From Isoetes taiwanensis (Eukaryota; Streptophyta; Lycopodiopsida; Isoetales; Isoetaceae), in NCBI GenBank assembly GCA_021234155.1, contig JAJEKV010000061.1, forward strand, positions 2,133,950 to 2,197,949: DNA of 64,000 nt, given 5' to 3'. Under the pieces are notes generated by a model that saw only the letters and a program-made list of their open reading frames with translations, searched no databases and was not told the origin of the DNA. Positions 22,369 to 33,311 of this stretch are shown in pieces. How positions within the stretch are numbered: position 1 is the first letter of the stretch; the number at the start of each line of letters is the position of its first letter. The position numbers and the translations under genes were made by a program.

Positions 22369-23418
22369 TATATGAAGAAGGAAGAGAGTGTAAGATGGAT
22401 CTGGTTGTGATCAGTAAATTTTTGTAAGAAAAATTGCTTTAGGAGCCAAGCTTTCAAGGGCTGGATCAGGTTGGCACAGGCAGCATCCTCGTCTAATCTG
22501 GATCGGAGGAATTCGAGCTGATTTCTTGGCAAGAGTTTCTTGCAAGATCAATTAGTTGAAAGGCGGTTCTGCCTTGACGTCTTCTTTGAAGCTGGATTCA
22601 GTTTCTTGGTGAAGATTTGGTCAGATACGGCATTTTGACATGCCAGATGTATTTGATGTGTTGGATCTGCGTCTGCAGTTGTGACCTAGTTGGAAATCGA
22701 TCTACAGTCATTGCTGAGATTCGTGTTTTTAGCAACAAATATTGCATGCCGCAGTTATTTTTGGCTTGTGGTTTCTTTGGGGGTTTAGTTAGATTAGGCC
22801 AGACTTGGAGTTACGGCAGAGGCAAAGGATTTAGAACTTCGAGCTAGTTTAGCTCTGGAATTTGTTCGGATCTGAAGCTAAGGTTCTTAGGCATTGATCG
22901 GAAGTATTGTCGCTATCTATTAAGCCAAGTACTGGCTGGATTAGAAGAACTCGAGGGTGTTTGCCACATTTTGCAAGCATTAGGGTTTGCTTGCAAGTAA
23001 GGGTGATCGTAAGACAAGATTGTCTTGGCTTTGAAAAATCTTCATCAAGATATGTGAATTTTCCAGTTGTAGAGAGCCCGAATTGAGGTGCAGATTTGTT
23101 TGACAATTCATTTGATGAATCTCTTTGGACTGGGATCTTGTAAATTGTGCAAACACAGGGCTAGATTGGGAGTCTTGCAAATTTGACAAAATTCTGCAAG
23201 CACAGGCCGTAGATTGGGAATTTTGCAAATTGGACACGTACAGTGCCTGGAAGATTCGGTGTCGATTCTCAAAATGGTGACGATTTAGCTGGATCTTGAA
23301 GTAAATCTGTGTTTTCTCGTCAGTCAATCATGTCGTTCTTGGAGTCGAATTGGAAGAACTTGTGTTAATTTGGTGGATCTGAAGGTGCCAAATCGATTGG
23401 TTGGATCTGGGTCTGGAG

Positions 23419-24808
23419 CAGTGCTCGAATTTGACGGCCCGCCCTTAATTTTCCAGGGACGGGCAAAATAATTTTACAACTTTCGCGTGACAGGAAGTTC
23501 CTAAATTCAAGCCTTTTAAATGCAATAAAAAAATTTAAAATGACAGAAACCAGTTTTTTTCCTAAAAAACATAGATACATAAAACAAAGCATATTTCCAT
23601 TTAAGTTCATCAAATACATAATAAAGTTCTTACATAGATACTACTGAAATAAAAATAATAGTTTAAAGTTTAAAATCAATTACAAAAACTTATTCAAGTG
23701 GCATTCCTCTCCTTTGCTTCGCTTCATACCAATCCTTGTAACATGCTTGCCAATCTATGCTTTCAAATTTGTGAAGCAACATTTGAACATTTGTAACATT
23801 TGTGAAATTTCGTCCATTCATTTCTCCATTTTCTTTTCTTAGAACCAGAAGTAACACCAGCATCTCCTCCATCGTTAATAGACCTCAATAATTTCTATGG
23901 TCTGATTTGTCTCTTCAAAAACTAAACCTTGCTGTTGCATTTCAGATCCTGAGCTAGCAGCAACAGCACTTTTATTTTGACTCAGCTTATAGAAAGATAG
24001 CATAGACCTACATTCATTGCCTTTTCTTCTCTTGTTTTTCCTTCTAGAAGATGCTGCAAATTGAAATAAGAATCACTAAGAAAAAGCAAACTCAAGAAAG
24101 CAATAAACAGAAGCATTTAAGCAAAGGCTTACCTGGTTCCCGCTCCATGGTTTGCTTGCAAATTGTAGATGCCAAGAATTCGTCTGATTCGTACCACTGT
24201 ACCAGCATGATCAGATCGGCAACATTCGATTCAATCAAAGCACAGATTCGGCATTGTGAATGCATGCAGCATAGGCAAGAAGCCAGCCATTGGAAGCCAA
24301 GAACTCTGATTAATCTGATTGATCTTAGGCGGGCCGGGACAGTGGGCGACGGGCGGGCATCAAGAAGAATCAAGATTCGAAACCAAAAAAAATTCGAATT
24401 GTTAGCATAGATTTAGGATCTATTTTCTTGAATTAAAGCAATTTAGCATAAATTTCGGTTCGTGTGGTCTATTAACTATAATGTATAAAAGGTTAAAAAA
24501 GGGGATGGGGGAGGGAGGGATCATTGGAAATTTGGTATATGTGTCATTGTATCATTGTATACTCTATAGATTTATGATCAATAATAATATAAATGTTTAA
24601 AATTTATAAAGATATATAGCAAGAAAAATGACGGGCATTTCTCTATTCGTAGCCTTTCAAATGACGAATATGTCTTGTAGTTGCCCTTCTCTATGACGGG
24701 CGATTGCCCAACTGCGGCCTTTCATTTGCCATACAATTTTTTTTTTCACCTGTTTTGACGGGCAAAAATCCAAAAAACAGGCATGAAAGCCGTCAAATTC
24801 GAGCCCTG
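23419..24808. mobile_element. Non-autonomous hAT transposon with 8-bp target duplication
   Basis: The element is 1,390 bp and starts CAGTGCTCGAATTTGACGGC. Its right end, read on the minus strand, is CAGGGCTCGAATTTGACGGC, giving 19 of 20 matching terminal bases. It is flanked on both sides by GTCTGGAG (23411-23418 and 24809-24816), the 8-bp duplication expected for hAT transposases. The interior has only short frames (for example 23690-23872 minus and 24051-24410 plus) and no recognisable hAT dimerisation domain, so it must have been moved in trans. GACGGGC and CGGGCGGGC words near both ends may be subterminal binding sites. It sits in the leader of a copia element and so is younger than it. 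Confidence 0.92.
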
Positions 24809-25114
24809 GTCTGGAGTTCCAGACGGCAAACAAAAAGTCAGCCAAATTAAAAGCTCAATCGAATTTCAAAGATTCTTGGCGGTTTCTCATTTTTTTTGGA
24901 CATTTGGCATAGATCTGGAGTTGTGCTCATTACTAGAATTGGGTGATTATTGGCACGGTTCTTGACAAGATTCTTAGTTATAAGTGTCGATTCTTGGAAA
25001 GATTACAGGGCTACTTACAGCAAAAGCACAGAGATATATAGTGGGGTCGGATTTATGCTTGATGAATCAGATTTGGAGTTCTATTTATGGTTTGCAAGAG
25101 TTATGCTATAGCTT

Positions 25115-25717
25115 GTGCCGGACTTCTTGTTACGGATTTGTTGGGGAGAACAACCCAAGTCCGGTATGGATTCTAGTACAGATCAGTGGGAGATGCCATC
25201 AATGACAGATTGGATTTTAAATTTTGATTTCTTGTCTCTTGATAATTATTCCACGTGGAAGAGGTTTATGAAACAGCTTATTTACTTCCAAGGTGGATGG
25301 AAAATTGTAAGTGGGAAATGCACAAGATCACCCTCACAAGATCAACGAGACTTCGATTTAATAGATGAGAATACATTGGCCCTTATTCGATCTGCAATTG
25401 ATCAGGACGTCTGTCCATGGATTTTAGATAATTTTCCTAGTTCCGAGGCACTGTGGGATTGTTTACAGTCTAAGTTTGAGCACATTCATTTAGAAGATAA
25501 TGTACTGTCACAAGTAAATTGTGAACTCTTAGCTGAAATTATAGCCTTACCAGTTCTTGTGATTCATGATGTTGAAGAGATGTCAATTTTGCCAGATATA
25601 CTTTTATGGAAAACAAAAGCAGCATGCTTGCATACCAGTGACAGTGACAGTCAGCTGCAACTTGCTTTGGATCTTAGGGAATCAAGTTTGAATTGGCAAG
25701 TGCTGGACAATATGTAA
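25115..25717 (+). pseudogene. Copia Gag (UBN2-type) fragment
   Basis: The ~200-residue frame includes NYSTWKRFMKQLIYFQGGWK, ENTLALIRSAIDQDVCPWIL and SSEALWDCLQSKFE. This is the pattern of the plant copia Gag N-terminal (UBN2/DUF4219-like) domain, which packages the element RNA. From about residue 150 on, the sequence no longer resembles Gag and no CCHC zinc knuckle follows. It is the coding start of the copia element whose LTR lies at 22162. Confidence 0.75.
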
Positions 25718-25938
25718 CAAAAACTGGAGGAATCATGGAACACACCTTGACTCATCTTGCATGAATCAAATTATTATGAATGTAGCAGGATATGCTCCAG
25801 ATGCATTAGCTTTGGCAAATGCAGCAGTAGAGGAATGCCTTTCATTGTAATGTCTTTCATTGTCCATAGAGCAGGCTGATATGTTTGTTATTGTCAACGA
25901 CAATATGAATCTGCTGAAAGGCTATTAGTTACATATGC

Positions 25939-27480
25939 TTGCATTTGAGAAATCAAGTATTAATTGTTCTTGATACATATGACCATACAAGTTTGGTTAT
26001 TGTCAAAGATCATGAGTTGATAGTTCAGTCTGTTGAAGGTCTACCAGGGCAGTTTGTGGTGGATTTGTACGATGCTGATATGATTGGAAGATGGCTACTA
26101 CTATCAGATGAGATTTGTGAGTTCTACCATGGTATTACATTAGATTTTTTGAGAAAGGGATATGCATTTCAGAAGATACATATTGTTGATATGGGTAATA
26201 AGTTTCATGAGGTTTCCTATGAACAGGAGTTATTTTTGAAGTCTTATATCAGTAGTCCTAAGTTCTATATCATGAAGGCACGAGAATGGTACATGGGCAG
26301 CAAGATATGGTTCAGAAATATGGTTTAGCAGCCATGGCTTATCTGGTGGTTGAATTTTCTCTATCTTATGAGCACTGCTTGATCTCAGGGGGATGTGTTT
26401 TCCTTTCTGTTAGTTTTCTTTTTAGTTTTCTGCCATGCACGTCAAAATACAAAATATTGATTTACGGATGTTGTTGTCTGTCTTATGTAGGACATGTTAC
26501 GGCCTCAAAACGGGGAACTTGTTTGTTTTTTGAGCTTAAATTCAATGAGAAGAGTAATAATGCAATATACCAAGGTAGTCAATACATTTGCAAAGAAGCA
26601 AGGAACAATTTCCTTAACAACCATACCAGTCCTATATATGTGGTTTCAGCGACCATGAACCATTGGAAATATGCACTATTGGAGGTAAGGGGCTGGATCA
26701 AAATAAAAGGAGGCAGCATCGACACACAATCCCTTTCAGGTGACTTGTCAAATATTTTCACTAGCTATTTGTGTTGTTTTTCATTGATTTTTTTACAATG
26801 CATGTAATATTTACTAACCCCATTCTTTTCTTTGTTAATTTTTGTGTTTCAGAATTTCGCAGGGTAGAAAACATAATGGGATTTAAGGATGAGATCCCCA
26901 TCAAAATTATACAAGACAACTTTGAGAAAGCTACCAATTACTATCGGGAAGTTTATTCTGATTGTCCTATGGCGATATACCCAGATGGTCTTTATCTTGT
27001 TGGTAAATTATACGTTTCAATGCAGGTAAATTGCCTCTAATCTATAAAATATGTAGTCATAAAATAAAAACGCCCTAGCATACCTTTTTTCTTCTTTGGC
27101 CGACCAAAAAACCTATCTCAAGTTTGCAGCTCATTTGTTAATAATGCTGATGTGATTGATTGGATTATTGGCAAAGATTTCTGGCATAGTACTTTTTCAA
27201 TTTTTAGCTTTTGATTGAATGTAATTGAAAGTACAATATTTTTTACTTATTTATTATTAACTCCAATTTCTTTTTAACTTTAATTTCTTTTCACTGGAAG
27301 CTATTGCCATTTGATGACGTTCGTGGGTGTGTCGTTACTGGGTGTCAATATTTTTATTGCGAATTATTATTGGCAATCAAGTACTTTCTTGGACTAAAGA
27401 AACTGCTCAGCAAGTACAGAATTTAAGGAAGAGGATTCGAAAGGAGAAGAGGAGCATCTTGACATGTAGAGAATGAATAA
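25939..27480 (+). pseudogene. Spliced-looking exons of an unrecognised gene
   Basis: I do not recognise the family. Candidate exons are: 25939-26328 (open, contains LPGQFVVDLYDADMIGRWLL); about 26489-26682 after a TATGTAG acceptor (contains SPIYVVSATMNHWKYALLE, donor GGAG/GTAAGG); 26853-27027 between TGTTTCAG and CAG/GTAAAT (contains CPMAIYPDGLYLVGKLYVSM); and about 27300-27424 (contains FDDVRGCVVTGCQYFYCELL). A possible further exon is 28090-28140 (AGFIGYDVESVLHKM). Codon-like composition and matching splice sites favour real exons. Nothing identifies a catalytic motif. It could be a live gene, a fragment of one, or a captured piece like its neighbours. Confidence 0.45.
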
Positions 27481-27747
27481 CTTTAACTATGCCCATGACT
27501 TAGAAATTCAAATTTCACCTACCTTCTTTTAGTTATACATTACCTTCTTTCAGTTCTTGGCATATGAAGTCTTTTAACTTGGTTTTGTTTCTCTGTCTTT
27601 TTTTGAATTGCAACCGACAAGGAATTAGCAGACTTCTTGCACAATAAATATTTACCATCTGTCACGTTTCACTGCAATGTGTATGTATTGAATACTTATT
27701 TATTCGGCATCCTGCCACATCTAGACTAATATTACAAGTAAGCAGTA

Positions 27748-27780
27748 GTTTTTTGGGTTGCCCCTAAAGGGCAAACCCTC
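27748..27780 (+). repeat. TTGCCC hairpin repeat, plus-strand copy
   Basis: GTTTTTTGGGTTGCCCCTAA followed by AGGGCAAACCCTC forms a stem-loop (GGGTTGCCC with GGGCAAACCC). The same word with the same T-run in front lies inverted at 14221-14252. Confidence 0.55.
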
Positions 27781-28230
27781 ACTTAAGGTGGCTGTCCTAA
27801 ACCTCCAATAGCAAGTAAGTAATCTTCCCTGTTGCGCTAAGGAAGAGAATGCGGCTATGCCGTCTGTTATCGTCCATCCCCTTTGGCATGCCTCCGTTAA
27901 AGTAGTTAAAGTAGCACGACAGCTACAGGCCTTGCTTTATGCATCTGTGCTCTCCTTCGAATATTTGGAAACATAAAACAGGCGTGGGGTCTTCTGTTGA
28001 TCAAAGACAACCATAGGTATATACCAAAGCTGTCTGTGCGATTTCCTGCTGCTCGTTAATGTATGTCTTTTCTCTTAACCATCTTGCAGGCTGGATTTAT
28101 TGGGTATGACGTAGAATCTGTTTTACATAAGATGCTAATAGTAGGTTCCACTACAACCTTCTCTTCACACATCTTAGAATTCTGTTTCTAATTAGCACAA
28201 CTGAACTCGCATTCATATTTGTACGAATGT
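27781..28230. other. No gene recognised
   Basis: Probably the body of the hairpin-bearing repeat followed by intron-like sequence. No coding motif. Confidence 0.35.
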
Positions 28231-28234
28231 ATGC

Positions 28235-29259
28235 TAAGTCTCCAAAACGTCAAGGCAACTCTAATCCTTTGACAGCCCAAGTGCTTGGTAAACCTGGGAA
28301 GATATCAAGACTGTTTTTGCCGTTGGTAAGGAGCTACGGCGGGGGCATCTTGGAGTTAGACTTCTGGTAGAGTTTATGTTTGCAAAACAATTACTAAACG
28401 CAAGCTTCTTTGCAAATATGATATGGAAGATCTCAGAAGGGAAGTGCAGATCATGAAATACCTCCTTAACAAGCCCAACATTGTTGAATTGGTGGACACA
28501 TTTGAAGACGAGGGATTTGTATATCTAGTAGTGGAGTTATGTGCTGGTGGAGAGCTTTTTGATAGGATTGTAGCAAACGGCCATTATACAGAAAAAGCTG
28601 TTGCAGAAGTATGTAGAACCATTGTTAATGTCATTCACACTTGTCACAGCAATGGGGTTATCCACAGGGATTTGAAGACAGAAATTTTTTGCTGGCTAAT
28701 AAAAAGAAAGATGCACCAATAAAAGCTACAGACTTTGGATTATCCATCTTCTTCAAGGCCGGTGCATTCCAACTTGCTAGATTTATATTGTGTACTGCTA
28801 GATCTATATTGTGTACTGCTAGATTTATATTGTGTACGGTTTGTTTTATAAAAGGAAAAAAATAAAGATTTCAAGCATTCCAGGCACCAATATGTTGAAT
28901 TCTTATAACAGTATTAGTCTTGTGCCAAGGGAACCTGTATTACTCTTGTAAGCTCAGACAAAATGAAAGGAGTCTAGCTTGCCCAGAATGAAGAACTTCA
29001 CGGTCATGAATAAGTTGAAGAAAGTTGCCTTGAAGGTATGAGCTACGGTTTGATACAAAATGAGGAAATTTTAGCACTAAGTCTGTCATGGCAGGTCATC
29101 GCTAAGACTATGTCAGAGGAAAAGATATTGAAGTTGGGAGGACATGTTTAAAGCTATGGACACTGACAACAGTGGCACGATTACATTCGAGGAACTGAAA
29201 GCTGAAAGCTGGCTTGGGAAAGCAGGGCTCAAATATGGTGGAAGCTGAAGTTCGCCAGT
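28235..29259 (+). pseudogene. Calcium-dependent protein kinase (CDPK) pseudogene
   Basis: The piece starts in the linker before the kinase domain (VLGKP..., then VGKELRRGHLGV in the glycine-loop position, with gaps). It continues through [51 protein letters not shown] and [16 protein letters not shown]. Directly after HRDLK a 1-nt shift moves the frame to [20 protein letters not shown]. The activation loop after FFKAG is lost. The autoinhibitory junction MKNFTVMNKLKKVALK is present at 28987-29036, then a plausible intron, then EF-hand 1 (MDTDNSGTITFEEL) at about 29155. Another frameshift lies at LKLGGHV. CDPKs couple calcium to phosphorylation; this one cannot. Confidence 0.88.
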
Positions 29260-29702
29260 AATGTCATTCACACTTGTCAAAGCAATGGGGTTATCCACAT
29301 GGATCTAAAACGTTTTTGCTAGCTAATAAAAAAGAAGATGCATCATTAAAAGTTACAGACTTTGGATTATCCATCTTCTTTAAGGCCAGTGAGTTCCAAC
29401 TTGCTAGATTTCTATTGTGTACTGTTTGTTTTATAAAAGGAATAAATTAAAGATTTCAAGCATTCCAGGCACCAATATGTTGAATTCTTATAATAGTATT
29501 AGTCCTGTGCCAAGGGAACCTGTATTACTCTTGTAAGCTTAGGCAAAATGAAAAGAGTCTAGTCTTGTCCAGAATGAAGAACTTCATGGCCATGAATAAG
29601 TTAAAGAAAGTTGCCTTGAAGGTATGGGCTACTTCTTTTGTTTACTACAAGATGAGGATTTTTCGCATTAAGTCTATCATGGCAGGTCATTAAGAATCTC
29701 TA
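29260..29702 (+). pseudogene. Duplicated segment of the CDPK pseudogene
   Basis: From AATGTCATTCACACTTGTC (29261) on, the sequence repeats 28629-29100 of the same pseudogene: catalytic loop (VIHMDLK, Arg changed to Met), the FLLANKK and TDFGLSIFFKA words, the AGATTTCAAGCATTCCAGGC spacer, and the MKNFMAMNKLKKVALK junction. One A/T-rich triplication present in the first copy (28780-28850) is single here. Similarity ends at the GGCAGGTCAT word, where a minus-strand copia LTR begins. Confidence 0.82.
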
Positions 29703-29887
29703 TGACTGAAAAGTGAATTGAAGGAATAGAGAAAGACACGGAGGGAGGCGTCTACGCATGCAAAAGAAGAAGAGAGGAAAACCCTACATGACCATGGCCT
29801 TTATAGGTAGGCCAAGTCATCACCACATGTGGCAGGGTGATATGCTAAGTCATTATAATAGGGTGATCTAGCCATATGTGGCTAACA
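29703..29887 (-). repeat. Copia LTR, minus-strand element
   Basis: Read on the minus strand it starts TGTTAGCCACATATGG and ends TTTTCAGTCA, 185 bp. It is preceded on that strand by the purine tract TCAGGGGAGGA (29888-29898). It is the 3' LTR of the copia remnant to its right. Confidence 0.68.
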
Positions 29888-30560
29888 TCCTCCCCTGATG
29901 ATCAGCATAGCAGAAACAACAAAAAAGAAACTGGACAAAAAAATCCACCTCATGATTACTTTCCCCCCTCAGGAGTAGCTATAGGTACAACATGCAAGAA
30001 GTCCTTCATAGCAGTAAAATGTTGTCCTGTGCGAGCTTTTGTAAAGCCATCGGCTTTTTGATCTGTTGTGGTGCAGTGAGAGATATTGAGCTGCCCGTTT
30101 TATAACTGTTCTCTAACAAAGCATAGTTTGACATCCATATGCTTTATTTGGAGATGCAATTGATAGTCTGGCATGATGAATAGCCCCAATGTTATCACTG
30201 TAAATAGTGGCAGGAATTGTGAGTATTCCCAGATCTTCGAAAAGATGGATCAGCCATAGCATTTCCTGAGCTGTAAGTGTGAGAGCTTTGGGTTCGACTT
30301 CAATGGTGCTGATACTATTGGTGGCTTGCTTTTGTGGCTTCCAGCTCATTAGATTTCCTCCAAAAAGGTGACATACCCTGTAATGAGTTCCCAAGTTCCC
30401 TGTTTGTGAAGCATGGAAAGTTCTTCATGCATGGCTATTTGCCAATGATCATACTTTGCAGCTTGAGCATATGTTATTGGATCAGAATCAAACAACACTT
30501 TGCCATCAAGGCGTAATTGCATTGGTCCAATGCAAACCATACAGATCTGCTTGGTGTAGA
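29888..30560 (-). mobile_element. Internally deleted copia pol remnant
   Basis: On the minus strand, 30540-30370 encodes the start of a copia reverse transcriptase (ITYAQAAKYDHWQIAMHEEL, then SMLHKQGTWELI). It is joined within a few dozen bases to the copia RNase H end at 30394-30113 (NLMSWKPQKQATNSISTIEV, LTAQEMLWLIHLFEDLGI, IYSDNIGAIHHA). Nearly all of the RT catalytic region is gone. In the RNase H, SSAEAEY of the family reads STIEVEPK. A polypurine tract and LTR follow. It is a dead element that moved only as a relic. Confidence 0.8.
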
Positions 30561-30814
30561 ATGAGCAATGTTGTCTGGAGTGTGGGTAGCAGATGGTGGA
30601 GATGGAAGAGGTTTAGCATATTTCAATGGCTCGAAAGCATGATAAAGGTTGCGGATTCCAGTGGGGGAACTTTGCAACACTCAAAACAGAATGTTTTAGA
30701 ATGTTCCAAATGCTTTTGGGAAGCACCTCAATCTAAAAATAGCAGGTTTTTGGAAACTTTGCAAACACTCAAAATACAATATCTAACATTATAGCAATCT
30801 TTAAAAAGAGTGGA

Positions 30815-31100
30815 TCAAAAATATCCAGACCTTAAGACCTTCTTGGCAGTTGTGTCAGCAGCAAAGTGTCCACCACAAATGCCTTCATGACAAGCCTCGA
30901 TGATCATTTTGGCTTCTTCAGGATCCACACACCTCAGCAGCACTCCCTCCTTGTCAACCTTGCACAATACTTTTCCAATCAATCTGAACTTTTTGCATTT
31001 CTGTTTAAATCTCCTTTCCTGACTGCTACTTAAGTCTTTTGGCAACTCATTGTTTTCAAGATAATTCCTGATATCAAATTGCCAGTCCAAGTCTTTTGCA
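30815..31100 (-). pseudogene. Integrase zinc-binding N-terminus
   Basis: The frame ends with LLRCVDPEEAKMIIEACHEG and ICGGHFAADTTAKKVLRSGY, the first half of a Ty3 integrase HHCC motif. The Cys pair and catalytic core would follow but are cut off at 30815, where the sequence changes. Confidence 0.7.
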
Positions 31101-31249
31101 TGAAAAGCAACCAAGTTAGTAACACAATCAACATCATTTAATCCTTCTTGATCCTTGTGTTCAAACAAAGCATAAGGCAAATAAGAACTGGGATTTTCAA
31201 CTAAGTTCACCACTTTGACTGTGATATTGTAAGCTTGAATTTTACAAGC

Positions 31250-31753
31250 CCCTTGCTTTTTTGCAAAAAGGAGAGATAAAGGATTCTGCCTCATGTAGAT
31301 TTGAGTTTGATTATTTTGCAGCAGATGACATTGTCTATCTATTAGAAACATTAATGCAGCAGCACTCTTCTCAAGCCTGGGGTGCCTTAGCTCAGTATCA
31401 GACCACATTTTGCTGGCAAAAGAAATAACATGGTCTTCTTGAAGCAATGCCACACCAATTGCTTTTTTGGTGACAATGATATAGGCTTTGAAAGGCTTTT
31501 CTAGGTCTGGAGGTCTTAGCAGAATAGAATGGCAGATAGCATTAATGGTTTTATCAAAGGATTCTTGGCACTCTTCATTCCAATCAACCAAAATGTGCTT
31601 GCTCTCATTCTTAGAGAATTTTCCAACCTTTGTGAGGTTAGAAATTGGATTTATAGTGTGTGAGAAATGAGGGACATACATTCTCAAAAAACTAGTCATT
31701 CCCATGAAGCCTTTTACCTGCTTGAGTGTTTTGGGAGGAGTAAGCTTCTTCAA
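31250..31753 (-). pseudogene. RT connection plus degenerate Ty3-type RNase H
   Basis: After RT the frame reads TPPKTLKQVKGFMGMTSFLR (thumb/connection), then PFKAYIIVTKKAIGVALLQE, VISFASKMWSDTELRHPRLE and QCHLLQNNQTQIYMRQNPLS. In active Ty3 RNase H the first block carries TDAS and the last RTDHKAL; both Asp positions are non-acidic here (VTKK and YMRQN), while the central Glu survives. That is the pattern of a Ty3 RNase H kept as a structural connection domain, as described for elements that gained a second RNase H. Confidence 0.72.
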
Positions 31754-31763
31754 AACCTCAATT

Positions 31764-32497
31764 TTAGCTTCTACTGTAGACCTGAATGCCTTTTATAGAC
31801 ACTTCATGTCCCAACAAGTCTCCTCTTGAGAATAAAAAAACATATTTCTTTGGGTTTAAGCTGACACCTCTTTTTCTGCATAAGGCAAATAACTTTGTTA
31901 GAGAATCAAAATGGTCTTTGAAAGAAGTACCTAAGCAGAGATCATCCAAAAAGACACGAAATGCAGTTGGAGGCATATTCTTGAAGATGGTATCCATGGC
32001 TCTTTGGAAGGTTGCTGACGCATTCATTAATCCAAAGGGCATTCTTCTCATTGCAAATGTTCCCCAAGGTGTAATGAATGAGGTCTTTGGCTGATCTTCC
32101 TCCTTTATCTTATATGATTGAAACCTGAGAAACCATCTAAGAAGGAATATATTTCTTTTCCTGCAACAGCATGCAACACTTCTTCTAAGAAAGGCAAAGG
32201 ATAACAATCTTTGACAGTAGACTTATTCAAATCCCTGTAGTCAATGCAAATTCTTATGGTTTCGTTTTTCTTTTCAACAGGTACAATGCAAGATAACTAC
32301 TCTGGATTTACAATCTCTGAGATCACACCAGCTTCCTTCATTTTATATAATTCTTCTTTGATTAGGCCAAGCAAAGATGCATTAATTCTTCTGAGCTTTT
32401 GGACCATAGGTTTCATACCTTCCTTGATTTTTATTTCAAACTCACATATTCCTTTATCAACACCAACCAATTCATCATAATTCCTTCCATTCATCAA
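31764..32497 (-). pseudogene. Ty3 reverse transcriptase
   Basis: Fragments include YDELVGVDKGICEFEIKIKE and EELYKMKEAGVISEI (start of RT), CYPLPFLEEVLHAVAGKE in another frame, then TSFITPWGTFAMRRMPFGLM, NASATFQRAMDTIF and the catalytic FLDDL at 31952-31938, where the usual form is YxDD. At least three frame changes are needed, so the copy cannot be expressed as one protein. Confidence 0.82.
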
Positions 32498-32674
32498 AAA
32501 ACTTGGTCACAAAAGGCTCATCCTCTTCTTTGAACAAATCACCAACATATAAAACTCTATCCAGACCTTTTTTATTTAGTTTTACCTGCTTTTCCTCACT
32601 TGCATTGATTACCAGAATAGGATAGATTTGTTGCAGATCATTTTTCTCCAAGTCTTCTTCTTGAATTGCTCCCT

Positions 32675-33075
32675 CAGCCAAATGCTCGAGCAGCACACTT
32701 CTGCACAGCGCATCAGCTTCACAATTCTGCTCCCTTGGCACGTGACATAATCTCCATGTCTTGAAGTTTGTCAATTCTCCCATAGCTTGGGTCCCTTAGT
32801 AAGATCATGTCTTCATTTTTTGCCTGGTATTCACCCAATATCTGCCTACAAACAAGCTGAGAATTTCCAAAAATAACAATTTCATTAATGCTCAAATCTT
32901 TTGCTTCTTGAAGTGCTGCTATGAGGGCCTTGTATTCTGCCATATTTGAGGTTGTATTAGGAAAGATCCTGCCTACTTTTGCAAGCAATCTATTAGAAGA
33001 ATCTTTAAGGATAGCAGCAGAGGAAGCCACACTTAATCTTTTAGAGACACCACCATCAAACCATAAGTAAGCAAA
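32675..33075 (-). pseudogene. Archaeal/plant-type RNase H (aRNH) domain, located before RT
   Basis: Seen on the minus strand: LWFDGGVSKRLSVASSAAIL (first Asp at about 33057), FPNTTSNMAEYKALIAALQE (catalytic Glu), NEIVIFGNSQLVCRQILGEY, and after a frameshift WRLCHVPREQNCEADAL (final Asp). This is the RNase H type of plant Tat retroelements and of plant and bacterial RNase H I-like proteins (DGGS.....AE...L..GL, GDS.LV, HV.R..N..AD). The third acidic position, normally GDS, reads GNS in this copy. In its family it degrades the RNA strand of the RNA-DNA hybrid. Confidence 0.8.
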
Positions 33076-33311
33076 ATTCTCTTGTTTTGATAGAGTTACC
33101 TGTATAGGGGATTCTAAGTTCAACATTTGATCATTTGTATTAAGCTCAAACTCTCCACAGGGATTTGACAGTAGAATATCTTCTTCAATGAAGTTCAAAG
33201 CTTCAAACTCACCTACCTTGTTGTAGAGTGTTACCCTTTTCTTACCATTTGAGATAGTGCATTCTCCTTTTGGCATCAACTGTGGACAGCCATTTCCTTC
33301 CCAAAAGTAGA

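Larger units (their letters stand above)
22162..25717 (+). mobile_element. 5' part of a copia retrotransposon (LTR, leader, gag) with a nested hAT insertion
   Basis: A TGTTAG...TATCA LTR (22162-22355) is directly followed by TGGTATCAGAGCC. A long leader follows, then a Gag reading frame at about 25115-25717. The leader is interrupted by a 1.39-kb hAT element (23419-24808). Pol and the 3' LTR were not found downstream. After 25717 the sequence changes to unrelated exons, so the element is truncated. Confidence 0.8.
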
